Assembly (NCBI GenBank): GCA_021464525.1
Contig: JADRCO010000073.1
Location: 1 to 58,038, forward strand
Direction of reading: 5' to 3'
DNA length: 58,038 bases
DNA from: Rhizophagus sp. LPA8_4_AMF
Taxonomy: Eukaryota; Glomeromycota; Glomeromycetes; Glomerales; Glomeraceae
Shown: positions 45,583 to 56,411 of the stretch, in pieces
How positions within the stretch are numbered: the stretch's first letter is position 1
Layout: every line of letters starts with the position of its first letter
Made by a program: the position numbers and the translations under genes
The notes under the pieces: generated by a model
What the model was told of the DNA's origin: nothing
What the model saw: the letters and a program-made list of their open reading frames with translations, nothing else
The model's database searches: none

Positions 45583-46872
45583 TTAACGATAAGTAGAAAC
45601 CAATCTATATTTTAAATGTTCACCAGCAGTTAAGGGTGTTTTTACACCATCAACACCATAAACAATCCCCTTTCCCACATTTACAGAGTCCAAATTTTCT
45701 AAATATTTACTTGGAATAGGATCTAAACCAACATCATCTTCAGCATGACAAAAATATGCTATGCTATATCTATCTATCATCGAAGTATCATTATTAAATG
45801 TAACCCGATGTCTGGTAGATTTAAATAAACCTTTTGACCAATATTCTAATAAATCTGCTATATTAATTAATATACAATCATTAATGACGGGTGCAGATAT
45901 CCATTGTTTTGTGGAAGGTAGTTCTATTTCTAAACCTCCAACATCTTTTTGAAATAATATTGTCAGAGAACCATAATCCGTATGACTAAGTGAAATAAAT
46001 AAATAAATATGTATAATTTTCTTTTTTTTTTTTTGTTAAAATCAAAAAAAATTAATATTAAATATGTTTACCTCCCAGCACGAATATCTTTTTCATCAAT
46101 ATTATGTTTCATAGGAGGATAATGTAAAATTCTTAAAGTATCACCGGAATCATTTTCATACTTATGTCTTTGTTCAAACCAATTTTTACCACCTTCGTCT
46201 TGTGGAATTTCCAATGCTATAGAAAAAGCTTGTAGTATTTTCATACATAATTGGTGACACGTCTGAATAAAAAAAAAAAAAAATTTAGGTTAGTTATTAA
46301 AGAATCAAGAAAGAAGGATTTCATTTCATTTTCATGATAGAAAACCTTTTCAAATTTATCGATAAATTCTTCTTCTAAACAAGGGTGTAATACTTGTAAT
46401 TTCTTTCGTATCTTACCAAAATTAAAACATCTTATCAAAAAAAAAAATTGAATTAAAATTAATCAATCCTTTTTTTTTCTTAAAAAATTTCCTTGTTAAA
46501 TATCTTTCATAAACTTACTCTTTCCAATCACCAATCTTTTGATTCGATGGATCAAGCATTTCTTGATGAATGGAAACATATCCATTATAATTTTCATCTA
46601 CTGAATATTTTAATTTTTCTTCTTTTGAAAGACTAAAAAATTCTTTCGCCTAAATAATAATAATTATAATAAATTATAATAAAACTTCAAATTGAAAATC
46701 ATCATTAATCCTTACTAACATGTGTAAACATTTTATCAATAATATCTTGCGAAATTCCATGATTTTTTAAATAAAAAAAACCAATAGTCTCACTAGCTTT
46801 TTTTATTTCTTTAGAACAATTAACTTGGTCAGTATCAAATAATGAAAAATCAATTATTGGAATTTGTTCCAT
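45583..46872 (-). CDS. 2-oxoglutarate/Fe(II)-dependent dioxygenase (isopenicillin-N-synthase-like)
   Basis: Five exons: 46872-46720, 46649-46519, 46430-46346, 46262-46072, 45985-45583; 320 aa. The N-terminal DIOX_N part has IPIIDFSLFD, ETIGFFYLKNHGIS and AKEFFSLSKEEK. The oxygenase core has LRILHYPPM, then the iron ligands HTD in LSHTDYGSLTIL and the distal His in KSTRHRVTF, with the 2-oxoglutarate-binding RxS in DRYSIAYF. All three iron ligands are intact. This group includes plant hormone and fungal secondary-metabolite oxidases; fungal members of this general type are mostly of unknown substrate. Divergent from the gene at 47262. The ATG at 46872 follows a T-run/A-run block. Confidence 0.92.
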
Positions 46873-47261
46873 TGGAGAATTTTTTTTTTTAAAAAAAAAT
46901 AATAGTAACAAAAATAAAGAAATAAAACAATGAAAATGAAATATAATGATCAATGATCAGCCAACGATTCTTTGAAAGAGTTCATATCATCATATCATCC
47001 CATTTATACATATGAATTTGTCATGATGTGATTACGAAATGATGATTTCATAAAATTTCAATTTACCCGTTCCCCGTAATTTTATTTATAATATTATTTA
47101 TACTATTTGGTTGTCCTACTAATCTAATATACAATGCGTAAATCTCATGTTATATGAAAATTTAGTAATATACGATAATTATAAATAGATTAAATAGCTT
47201 ATTCGCGATAAATTAAATCGTTATAGCGTCTTAAATTTATTCTCACAAAAATAATAAAAAC
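46873..47261. promoter_or_regulatory. Divergent promoter, 2OG oxygenase / 456-aa protein
   Basis: 389 bp between two divergent start codons. A T-run followed by an A-run lies at about 46880-46905, just before the oxygenase start. Confidence 0.45.
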
Positions 47262-48946
47262 ATGAATAGTTCAATGAAACCTCAACATAAGCAAGTTTCT
47301 CAACGAGAAGAGGTTTCTCAACAAAAAGAAATTTCTCAACGGGAAGAAATTTCTTCTACCCTAGTTAACAATACCAAGCCACAAAAAACTAATTACAAAA
47401 AACCTTTAACAGATTTCGTCGAATATGCAAATGAAGGAATCCATTCCTCAATAAATTCCCTTCAATCCATTAATATTAAACAAAAAATGTCTCATATTTA
47501 TGAAATGCCATCATTTATATTACCAGATGATGATCTATTCGCCCCTACAGAAAAAAAATTCCTAGATTATACATTAGAAGATATTTATCATAATGTTAAT
47601 AAATATGGCATAAAAAAAGGATTAGAAATAAAAGGTTATAAAGATATTGTTATTAGTTTTGATACTTCCGATTATTTTGTACATAAATTAAGCATAACTG
47701 ATAAATCATTATTGAATTCTACTTCCACAATTAAGAATATTAATGGCCAATTTTTAATTAATTTATTTATAAGAAAAAAAAAGTTCATTGTAAGTGATTT
47801 TAAAACCTATCAAATTTTAAGAAGAATTGAAACTTTTAATGAAAATGATGAAGATAAATTTATTGAAAAAATTAAATATATTAACGGTTTTGGTGCTATG
47901 GAAGTTTATAAATTTATGGAAAACCAATTAAATGATAAATATTCATTATATTTAATTGAATGGATTTGTATGCAAGGTATATTATAATTTTTTATAACTT
48001 TTACAACTTTAAATAAAATAAAAGATATTAATCATCTTAATAGATCCATGTAGTGAATTTTCTCAAAATAGACCACAATTTCCAGGTCAAAATTATCCTG
48101 GCTTAAGAATTGGTAGAAAAGTTGGTAACATGTTAATTGATTTAGCTCACAAAGGTTACTATTAATTTACATATTCAGTTATATTATTATTTATTTAAAA
48201 TTTTTAAAATTATTATATATACACATATATATATTTTTATATATAAAAGGTGATGGCTTAAGTAATATTCCTGAACATTTTCACAATGCTTACATATATC
48301 ATACGCAAGATTATACCTTTCTTAATCCTGCATTTCAGGCTTATTTTGATTGTTTGTGTGGTAAGTATTTTTCAACTCACCTATTATGTTATTAATAATA
48401 TTTCACTAATAAGATTAATAAGTTTCTTAAAAAAAAATAAAGATTCTTTAAAAAATGATTTAAAAGTTCACGGATTGTCAGCTGTATCTTGGGCTTTTCA
48501 TAATGGTCATGTAAAAAATCTTAATGGTGAAATAGAAATGTAAGTTATCACTTAAACTTGCTAATTAGTGTATATAATGATAATAATCTAATCCTTTAAT
48601 TTGATTTAGATGGGAACCAGAAGAACAAGTATACCCCACATCGTTAAAATTACGTTCGTATTTTGTTTCTCGTGATTATAAGAGTTTGTATAATACATTT
48701 CGTAAACGTGATTATCAAGTCTCAATAGATTGGAATAATGCCAAAGAAATTTGGAAATTTTCTTTAAATCGTGAATTTGATGAAGTTATTAATTATGATA
48801 CTACTGAAGATATTATTCGTAATATTCGTAATATTCATAATGAAGATGAAAAAAATGTTGAATTAAATGTATTTAAAGATGTTGCAACCGAACATCACCA
48901 AAATGAGGAAGAGCATATTTGGATACCTGAAAAATCAAGAATTTAA
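47262..48946 (+). CDS. Conserved hypothetical protein with GNAT-acetyltransferase-like hints
   Basis: Five exons: 47262-47976, 48044-48154, 48250-48360, 48443-48539, 48610-48946; 456 aa. The N-terminal ~45 residues repeat the unit (V/I)SQ(R/Q)(E/K)E about four times. A soluble region follows (LEDIYHNVNKYGIKKGLEIK). Exons 2-3 hold the most conserved-looking block: RPQFPGQNYPGLRIGRKVGN, MLIDLAHKGDGLSN and PEHFHNAYIYH. The G-x-G/A-like turn followed by an amphipathic helix, then a strand leading to HN-A-x-Y, resembles the acetyl-CoA-binding part of GNAT enzymes, but the match is loose. The C-terminal part has LSAVSWAFHNGHVKN and WEPEEQVYPTSLKLRSYF. Function unknown. The acceptor of exon 4 was set by phase. 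Confidence 0.72.
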
Positions 48947-49363
48947 AGATTATGTTATATTTTTCTCAATCACCTTTATATAGATATATATTTATTTTAT
49001 ATATTTCCTCTTTTTAAACAAGTTATTTAAATTAATTTATTCCAATAATATATATATAAGTAATATTATACAATAAAATAAATCTTTCTAGAGAAATTAA
49101 TAGAATCTTTTGTTTTTTAATATGCTAACAAAGTCTATGTCGTTTCATACGGTTCATTAACCGTTTTATTTAGAGCAAAATGGAAAAAAAGAATCTGTTA
49201 CTATTTTGAGTTTTATAATACCTTTTCAATGTCCAAAAGAATTCTACAATAAAGCAAAAAAAAACATGTAATAGCTTCAAGTCTATACCTACCGAAAAAA
49301 AATATTTAATATCATAAAAAGTTTAAAATAACTACTAATAATAACTTTTTTTGTTTATATTAA
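48947..49363. other. Convergent spacer
   Basis: 417 bp between the 456-aa gene and the SF3B2 3' end. Nothing beyond AT-rich sequence is seen. Confidence 0.45.
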
Positions 49364-52286
49364 TTAAAATTTAAATTCTTTATATTTCTTAGTTCCTGAA
49401 CTTCCAGAACTTGAATCTCTGGCTGCAGCTCGCGAATCTGCAACCTTTTGTCTTTTCTTTGCTTGTTTACTTGCATGTTCAGCAACCATATCAGAAAAAT
49501 CTTCATGTGCACCTTCGGGTAGAGTAGCCTAAAAAAAAATGTAACATAGTTAATAAAACGGTACAAGATAATAGGTGAATTAAAATGTTTATCAACAACC
49601 TGTTGAGCTTCTTCAAACTTGGCTCTTAAAGTTTCTTCATCCAGATTAGCCATTTCTGAAGGGTCCAAGGCTACGTCAACACCAGCACCAACAGCTTTTC
49701 GCTGTAATAATGTAATATTATAGATTAGAAATAAATAATAAATGTTTTTATTGAACATCAAAATTACCTTAGTAGTTCCCTTTAATGATCCAGATGTTGA
49801 TGTAGTTGACAAATCATATACATGTTGTGATCCCATAAATCCTGAAATCGATGTTTCCTTTTGCGGGAGCACTGTATATAATTGTTTAGGCTCATCTTCA
49901 TCACTCCTGTGTAGGGAATAATTTTAGGTTATAAGATAATCACCTAATGTTTTTTTTTTTTAAATAAATAAATGGGTAATAAGCTCATACTTTTGATATT
50001 TTCTTAATTCGATGAAATCCGGTGTTTCTAAGCCACTTGCTAAGCTTGCCGTATTTGTTGTAGTAGTAGTAGTAGTAGAAGTATTTTGGAATTTTCTCAA
50101 TTCAATATATTCAGGAGTTTCCAAACCGCTAGGTACACTTGACAAGCCGCTAGGAGTGACAAGACCTTCTTGTAACGCTTTAGATGCAGCAGGATCTTCT
50201 TCTACCGTTTCTTCCTCCTCCTCTTCCTCCTCTTCTTCCGATTCTACATATGTCATTTTAGGAAATGAAATGGTATTCAAAAATAAATAAAATTAATTCT
50301 ATTTTTCTTACCTTCTTCTTCGTATTCTAGTTCACCCCATAATGAACGCTCAATCGGTTGAACGATCTACGAAAATTAATATGATTTAAACTAAGAATTT
50401 AAAATTTTATAAACCATAAGTGAAAATCTGTGAAACATGACATACTTCAGAGGGAATTTCTTGTTGGTACGTTCCAAAAACATCGCCATATAAAGGTCGA
50501 TTATACTAAATTAATTAAATATAATTAAATATCTATACTAATAAGTAAACAATTTATTCGATAAAATTTTACCTCATCAACAGGAGGTTTTCCCCAACCA
50601 CCAGGATGAAATCCCCATTGGCCCCTTAAAAATTATATATAATTTTATATTTATATTTAGTAATTCTTATCCTTTGCACATATTAAATAAGAAATATATA
50701 CCCTTCGGGAATCGGTGCGTTCAATCCAGGAATTTTCAAATTAGGATAACTAGGAGGAGGTCCGTAACGTTGCATTGCAATTAACCATGGTGGAGGAGCA
50801 AGCGGAGGCATATTTAAGGCCGCTTTCAGTTCTTCTGAAAGTTGTCCTGGTTTTTTTTCTTTAAGTTTCGTCTCAAATTCTTTGCCTTCGTAGTACCTTA
50901 ACAATAATCACAATATTAAATCAATAAAATTCTTACCATAAATAATTTAGGCATCTGAATTAAACTTGAAAGGACTCACAATTCTCCATGGATTGTTAAC
51001 TTTGGTTTGGATTGAAATCTGAAAAATGCATCATGTAATTTCTGATAATCAATATCCAGTTTGCCCATCTTGGGCTGTACACGCTCACGTGTCTTTTGCT
51101 TTAGTTTTGCCGCGTCTTCCTTCTCTTTAACAGCTTCACGCATTTCCATGATACCAGTATCCTTGATGAATTCTAATTAACAATAAATAAATTATCTTCA
51201 ATTTGAAGGTTTAGATAAAATCCAAACTATTGAAAATAAAATACCAGGTAAATCAAATGCCGGCTTTTCTATTCCTCTCTTCCCTTGAAGATATTTCCTT
51301 TTTTGTGACCAATGTTGAGGAACTGGAACAGTATTTCTGTAAGCTTTGAGACTAACTAAAAGTTTAGGGTCTGCCGCAGTTACGTCTACCCACTTTTATG
51401 AAGAAATTTATCAAATTTATCAAACTATAATTATTAATTATTAATTAAAATATAAAAGAACAAATTTATACCTCAACAACTTCCGGTCTTTTTACTAATT
51501 GTTTCAACTGAGCAACACTCAATCGAGCTAATTTTTTTAGCTTTTTCTTCGACACTTTTTCCTGTTTATCTTCTTCGGTTTCCATATCCGATCCTTCATC
51601 TAATTCCTTTGTTTTTATATCGTCTTTGGATTTATTAGTCTCCTCCTTTTCTTCTTCTTTCATCTCTGGCTGTGCCTATATCACCATTATCCAAGTTATT
51701 TAGTACATTTTTTCTTTTTACAAAAAAACCATTTCTCAACCAATTACCGTATAAAATATTTAAAATATAGAAACAATCTCATTTACTGAGAAAACGATAC
51801 CTCAGATTCGTTATTGGCGATCTGAAAATGGGCAAAAACCTTTGAGAATTCTTCAAAGTAAGGATCGTTAGATACATCCAGAGGAGGTTGTAATACATAC
51901 TCAATTTCCACTTTTTCCGAGTCCTCAACGTCTGAAGTCTTTATCATATTAATTACAGCATCATAATTTATTATAGTCGAAATTTGCCAAATTCATAAGA
52001 TAAAAGAATAAAAAGACGATTAAGAAAATCCGATAAAAAAGAAAAAAGAAAAATTCGAGTTAAAACATTTTTTAATTATCACCTTGTCTTTTCCATTTTT
52101 GACCGTATCATTTGATACCTGAGCATTTTCGACAATATTTGATTTCTTTTTCTTTTTGCGACGTTGTTTATTCTTTTTCTGATTTTTCGAATCCTTTACT
52201 TCAACTTCTTGATTAGTTTCTTGAGCTTGTGTGGATTCGACCACATTTGTAGCATCTTCAACAGCTGAATTTGATTCAGCGGCCAT
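49364..52286 (-). CDS. SF3B2: Splicing factor 3B subunit 2 (SF3B2 / SAP145 / Cus1)
   Basis: Thirteen exons from 52286 down to 49364 (first 52286-52083, then 51938-51801, 51675-51472, 51392-51245, 51172-50980, 50896-50702, 50624-50573, 50505-50446, 50366-50312, 50243-49991, 49906-49768, 49701-49600, 49528-49364); 635 aa. A lysine-rich N-terminus precedes KKLKKLARLSVAQLKQLVKR. The DUF382 region follows: TVPVPQHWSQKRKYLQGKRG, IEKPAFDLP. The PSP domain has KPGQLSEELKAALNMPPLAP, PWLIAMQRYGPPPSYPNLKI, PGLNAPIPEGGQWGFHPGGW and GKPPVDE, then NRPLYGDVFGTY and PIERSLWGELEYEEES. An acidic Glu run, a Thr repeat and two SGLETP(E/D)(Y/F)IELRK copies follow. SF3B2 anchors U2 snRNP upstream of the branch site in the nucleus. 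Confidence 0.96.
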
Positions 52287-52481
52287 TTTAACGAAATCTA
52301 ATAATTATTGAAATAGACAAGACAAATATACAAGTAAAATTTTTTTTTCGATGGATTGATAGAGTATTGATAGCCAAGTAGACTATGTTACACAAATTTA
52401 CTACGCCATAAATTTTTGATCGGCACTACAACAACGCGTAACCTACAGTATAGTGGTATTATGGTCAAATTATGGTCAAAC

Positions 52482-52625
52482 CAGTTAGACCTCGATATAC
52501 CGATAAAATAATATTAAAAACTCGACATAATAATAAAATTTTACTTTCCCACTATATGAGAGAACATATAAATAAATATCGCTATAATTGGTATAACGAT
52601 ATTTTGCAGATTTTCGCATGACTAT
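52482..52625. mobile_element. MITE family copy 2, degenerate
   Basis: Starts CAGTTAGACCTCGATATACC, close to the left end of the copy at 24075, and shares its internal blocks CCCACTATATG and GAACATATAAATAAATATCG. The right end is eroded, so the limit is approximate. It sits about 200 bp upstream of the SF3B2 start. The open frame 52485-52676 on the minus strand is an artefact of it. Confidence 0.6.
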
Positions 52626-53135
52626 ATTAACTATACGGTGTAGAGAATTAATATTGCAGACGGTCACTGTGTACAATGAGGGTCATATCTTACCCATTAT
52701 CATTATACCAAATTTTATTTATATTCATTGTTACTTTTACCTTGACCCAAAATATATTGCAAAATACGGTTGCAAAATGCACAAATATCACGCGACGTAC
52801 AAATTCTCATTAGCGACATTTTAGGTTTTAAATTACTTTAATGATAAAATACAAGAAGTCAACAATCATGTGAAATTAATCTTTAAATGAATAAAATAGA
52901 AGTATTTAGTTCCCCTCTTTATTTTGGTTTAGGTCTTGTAAAAGCGTCACATGAAAAAATGCTCACTATTTTTAAGGTATATTTTGGTACCATGAGTTCT
53001 GTTGATATCTTTGGCGATCAGATGCGAAACTAAATTTAAAAAAAAAAAAATTTTTACATTAATAAATGAGAAAGTAGCGAGAAAGATGAGAAAGAGCAAA
53101 AAAGCAGAACATAATATATATGAAATATTTGAATA

Positions 53136-53409
53136 TTACAAATAAGCAACTAAACCGAAGACTTGAAAAATCGTAATCAAGAGGGACCATAAAAACTTGT
53201 CCATAGTACGACGATTACTCTTAATAATATCTATGATAGCCAAAGCATCGAGAAATAACTAAACAAATGAAATTATCCATAAGTAAGCATTATTGAAATC
53301 AGTTTTATTAAAACAATACGTAAATACATACAATAAAGTAAAGAAGGTAGTCAGGAATACAAAAATAAATTCCTAGAAAGTGGTTGCAATAAGAAGTTCC
53401 TAATTCCAT
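53136..53409 (-). CDS. Small PLDc_N-like membrane protein, copy A
   Basis: Two exons (53409-53332 and 53258-53136), 66 aa, too short to stand out as one open frame. The first exon gives a hydrophobic helix (FLGIYFCIPDYLLYFI). The second gives LFLDALAIIDIIKSNRR, then DKFLWSLLITIFQVFGLVAY. The D-x-x-A-I-x-(D/E)-I-I-(K/R)-S, K-x-LW and terminal helix pattern is that of the phospholipase D-nuclease N-terminal domain (PLDc_N), a two-helix membrane hairpin without catalytic residues. Both the splice position and the phase are the same as in copy B at 55085. That shared structure is the best evidence that it is a real gene. Function unknown. Confidence 0.62.
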
Positions 53410-54500
53410 TATTGAAACTATTAAAACTAGAAAGAGTAGATTTTTTATTTAAAAAAAAAAAATCGGATTCATTTATTTACAAATTTGGAATTGAGCTTAT
53501 ATATTGAAGCTTAGGACACCATACTACGTCCACCATTAAAATTCCTGCTGGAAACTAGTTTTCTGCATAATTTATGATCTACATTGATTTAACCATTCCT
53601 GTAATTTATATAAAATTGTTTTATATTGTAAAAACCAAAATACTATTTTGATACAAAACTGTAGTGTTAGGAAAAGGTACTTTTCTTTCCAAAATAAGCT
53701 ATAATTTGGAAAGAATAACCTATAGTTTGAATTTCATTTAAATTATAATATAAAAATATTTTCAGTTAATAACAATTATAATTCATTAATATATCAAGTA
53801 ATTTGAATTACATCTCATATGATACATGCCAGTATGGTTTTGAAAAGATTCATTCTTAGTAGTAATAAGGGTTAGAAGTTATATTAAAATGGAAGGGGTT
53901 TTATTTTCATTATAATACTATATTATTATAATATTGCAGTTATAATATTTTTTATTTAAAATTTAAAGTAAGAATTAATGAAATTAATTAATTATTTTTT
54001 TTTAATGATCATATATATTATTAAAATAGTAAAATATTTTCTAATTAATCAAAATTCCAAACCAGCTTTTCACTTATAAATTGTTTCTGTACTTTACCAA
54101 AACCTCCTCTCAATTTTCTTATCTTTCTTATTTAAAAGATCAGTAATTCAGTCTTCAAAGAAGTTTAACCTATACTTTTTAAATATTTTTACCTATTATT
54201 AATACAGTAAAATTTACTAATAAAAAATTTGTCCAATATATTCTTATTTTGAATTTTTTTAAAAAAGTACTGATATCTATAAAAAAATATTTAATACATT
54301 AACACTACATTTAATAATATATTGATTATGTACTCTTTAATTTAAAAAAAAAAAAATATTTCCTTAGTTTTTTCTCTACTTTTATTTAGCCTTTGATAAA
54401 ATTATCTTTCTTATAATTAATTACCATATTTGTGGGTTATTTTCTTTTTAATTTCTAATTAGCTCCTAATTTTATAACTAATATAAGAAATTTGCGTATA
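53410..54500. other. AT-rich spacer between the duplicated PLDc_N-like genes
   Basis: No gene or element is seen; strongly AT-rich with T-runs. Confidence 0.45.
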
Positions 54501-54504
54501 ATTG

Positions 54505-55400
54505 ATATGCGCAAATATCACATGACTTACAATTCCCATTTATTGACGTTTTGGGAAATGTGTAGTATTACACTAGTATAACTATTTGGTTTCAATAAAG
54601 TTAGAATCGTGCTTTGCCAAAAAAGAAAGAAAAAAAAAAAAGTCTTTCGTATAGTACCACATATAGACATTACTCTATACAGAGAGACAGCATTCCTTCG
54701 GTGACTTGACACACTGATTATAAAATTACATTATTCATTTTATTTAGCTAGATAGTACATTCATATAGATGTTTTTATTGTAAACTTCATTTTTGTCTTA
54801 TTTATTATAATTTCACTTTTGTCTTTGTTTCTTTACATAATAAAATAAAATAAAACAAACTGAAATAAATTTATTATTTCACAAGTTATATTGTAAATGA
54901 GTATACATAACAAAATAGTGAGTATTTAGTTCCCTCTTACTCTCCTAAAAATATCGGTTATCGTTATTTAGGCTATATTATGGTACCATGTGGACCGTTG
55001 ATATCTTTTGCGGTCGGAGAAAAAACTGAAAAAATTATTATTTACATTAATAAATTAAACGGCGAGAAAAAAGCAGAACATAATTTATATGAAAATTATA
55101 TACAAATAAGCAATTAAACCGAAAACTTGAAAAAACAAAATCAAGAGAACCCATAATAACTTGTCCCCATCAGTACGTCTACTCCTAATGATTTCTACAA
55201 TAGCCAATCCATCGAGAAGAAACTAAATAAATGAAATAATCCGTAATTAATATTTTTTGATAACCTTGTTCAAATCATATACCATAAATACATACAAAAG
55301 CTATAAAAAAAATGCTATTAAAACAAAGTGTTATTCCCAAAAAGTTGTCACAATGCCAAGCAATGGTAAATAAATCATCCATTATTAAAGCAAATTGTAG
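54505..55400. repeat. Diverged duplication of 52775-53420
   Basis: The segment matches the one about 1.8 kb to its left. Shared strings include G(C/T)GCAAATATCAC and its neighbours, GAGTATTTAGTTCCC, GGTACCATG near 54984, GTTGATATCTTT and the PLDc_N-like exons. Identity is broken by several insertions in the right copy (for example 54600-54880). Confidence 0.65.
55085..55382 (-). CDS. Small PLDc_N-like membrane protein, copy B
   Basis: Two exons (55382-55296 and 55222-55085), 74 aa. Exon 1: MDDLFTIAWHCDNFLG then ITLCFNSIFFIAF, one hydrophobic helix. Exon 2: FLLDGLAIVEIIRSRR, GDKLLWVLLILFFQVFGLIA, ending YLYIIFI. It is closer than copy A to the PLDc_N pattern (A-I-V-E-I-I-R-S, DKLLWVLLILF). 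The intron sits at the same place and in the same phase as in copy A, with GTATGT donors in both. Copy B ends eight residues later because the stop of copy A (TAA) is a TAT here. The longer open frame 55375-55683 on this strand is probably spurious, since it runs into a MITE. Confidence 0.65.
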
Positions 55401-55561
55401 TTTCGCGTTTTCTTAAATCAGCCAACAGAGCTAAGTATTTATGTTTATTGTTGCGATCATTAGAATGTGGGAACGTTGTGGAACACTCTATTACTTCTTT
55501 CTCAATTATTATTGGCCGGCCGACATTAAAAGCCCCGCAATAGAATTTATATAATAAATTA

Positions 55562-55704
55562 CAGTAAATTTTAAAAAATTTTAATAATAATGATATAGAA
55601 ATTATATAAATATTAGTATAATTTTGATATAATGATATTTTCAATGATTTTATATGGATTCCAACTTCCAACTTCCAATACATTGTTATATTGGAGTTTG
55701 ACTG
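55562..55704. mobile_element. MITE family copy 3
   Basis: The right end is the complement of CAGTCAAACTCC and is followed by TA. The left end is CAGTAAATTTT preceded by TA. Internal blocks AATATTAGTATAATTTTGATA and TAATGATATTTTC match the copy at 24075. 143 bp, shorter than copy 1, non-coding. Confidence 0.6.
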
Positions 55705-56097
55705 TATAAATTTTATACAGTATTTATAGTAATAATAAGAATTATCAGTTTTAATTAAAACTTAAAAATACATTATTAATATATAATAAATTAAAATTAA
55801 TTTCTCCTATTTTTTTTTACAATTTTAAAAATCTGTTTTATATATAATAAAAGGATCCAAATATATATGAAACAACTCTTTGCTAATAGAAAAAGAGTAA
55901 ATAGAACCCTAAAAAATCCTTGTATAATAAAATACCAAATACTTAGCTAACATGAAATTTAATAATGTAAAAATTTTATAATACTTAATTTTGAGAAAAT
56001 TTATGCTATATAAATAACTACTTTACTTAAAATGGATAATATTTTTATTGTATATTCACAATACTGATATTATTTTGTAATTAATTTTATTACAAAA

Positions 56098-56286
56098 TGA
56101 AGGCTAACATTTTACTCCTTTTCTTGTAAAAGGCTATCTTATTTCTTTTTTATTAAAAAAAGCTTATTTAATTCTTTTTATTGTGAAAGACTTCCTTTCA
56201 TTATGAAAGGCTAATATTTATTAATTTCTTTCATTGCTAAAGGCTAATATTTAATTCCTTTCATTAAGAAAAGCTAATATTTAAGT
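56098..56286. repeat. Degenerate ~30-bp minisatellite
   Basis: About six to seven copies of a unit like AAAGGCTAATATTTAATTCC followed by TTTCATTATG. The last copies (56206, 56239, 56269) are the most alike and the first ones are more decayed. It lies 125-310 bp before the start codon at 56412. Confidence 0.7.
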
Positions 56287-56411
56287 CATGATCTGCGAAT
56301 GATCAGTATCAGATCATATGATTAGTGTATAGTAAATTTGGGGATAAGATACATAATAACTAGCTATAATAAATTCAAATCTCTCGTTGACAACCTTTAA
56401 CAACTGTCAAA

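Noticed and set aside
50012-50290. 92-codon plus-strand frame with Val and Ser runs
   Set aside because: Antisense of the Thr repeat and Glu run in SF3B2 exon 10.
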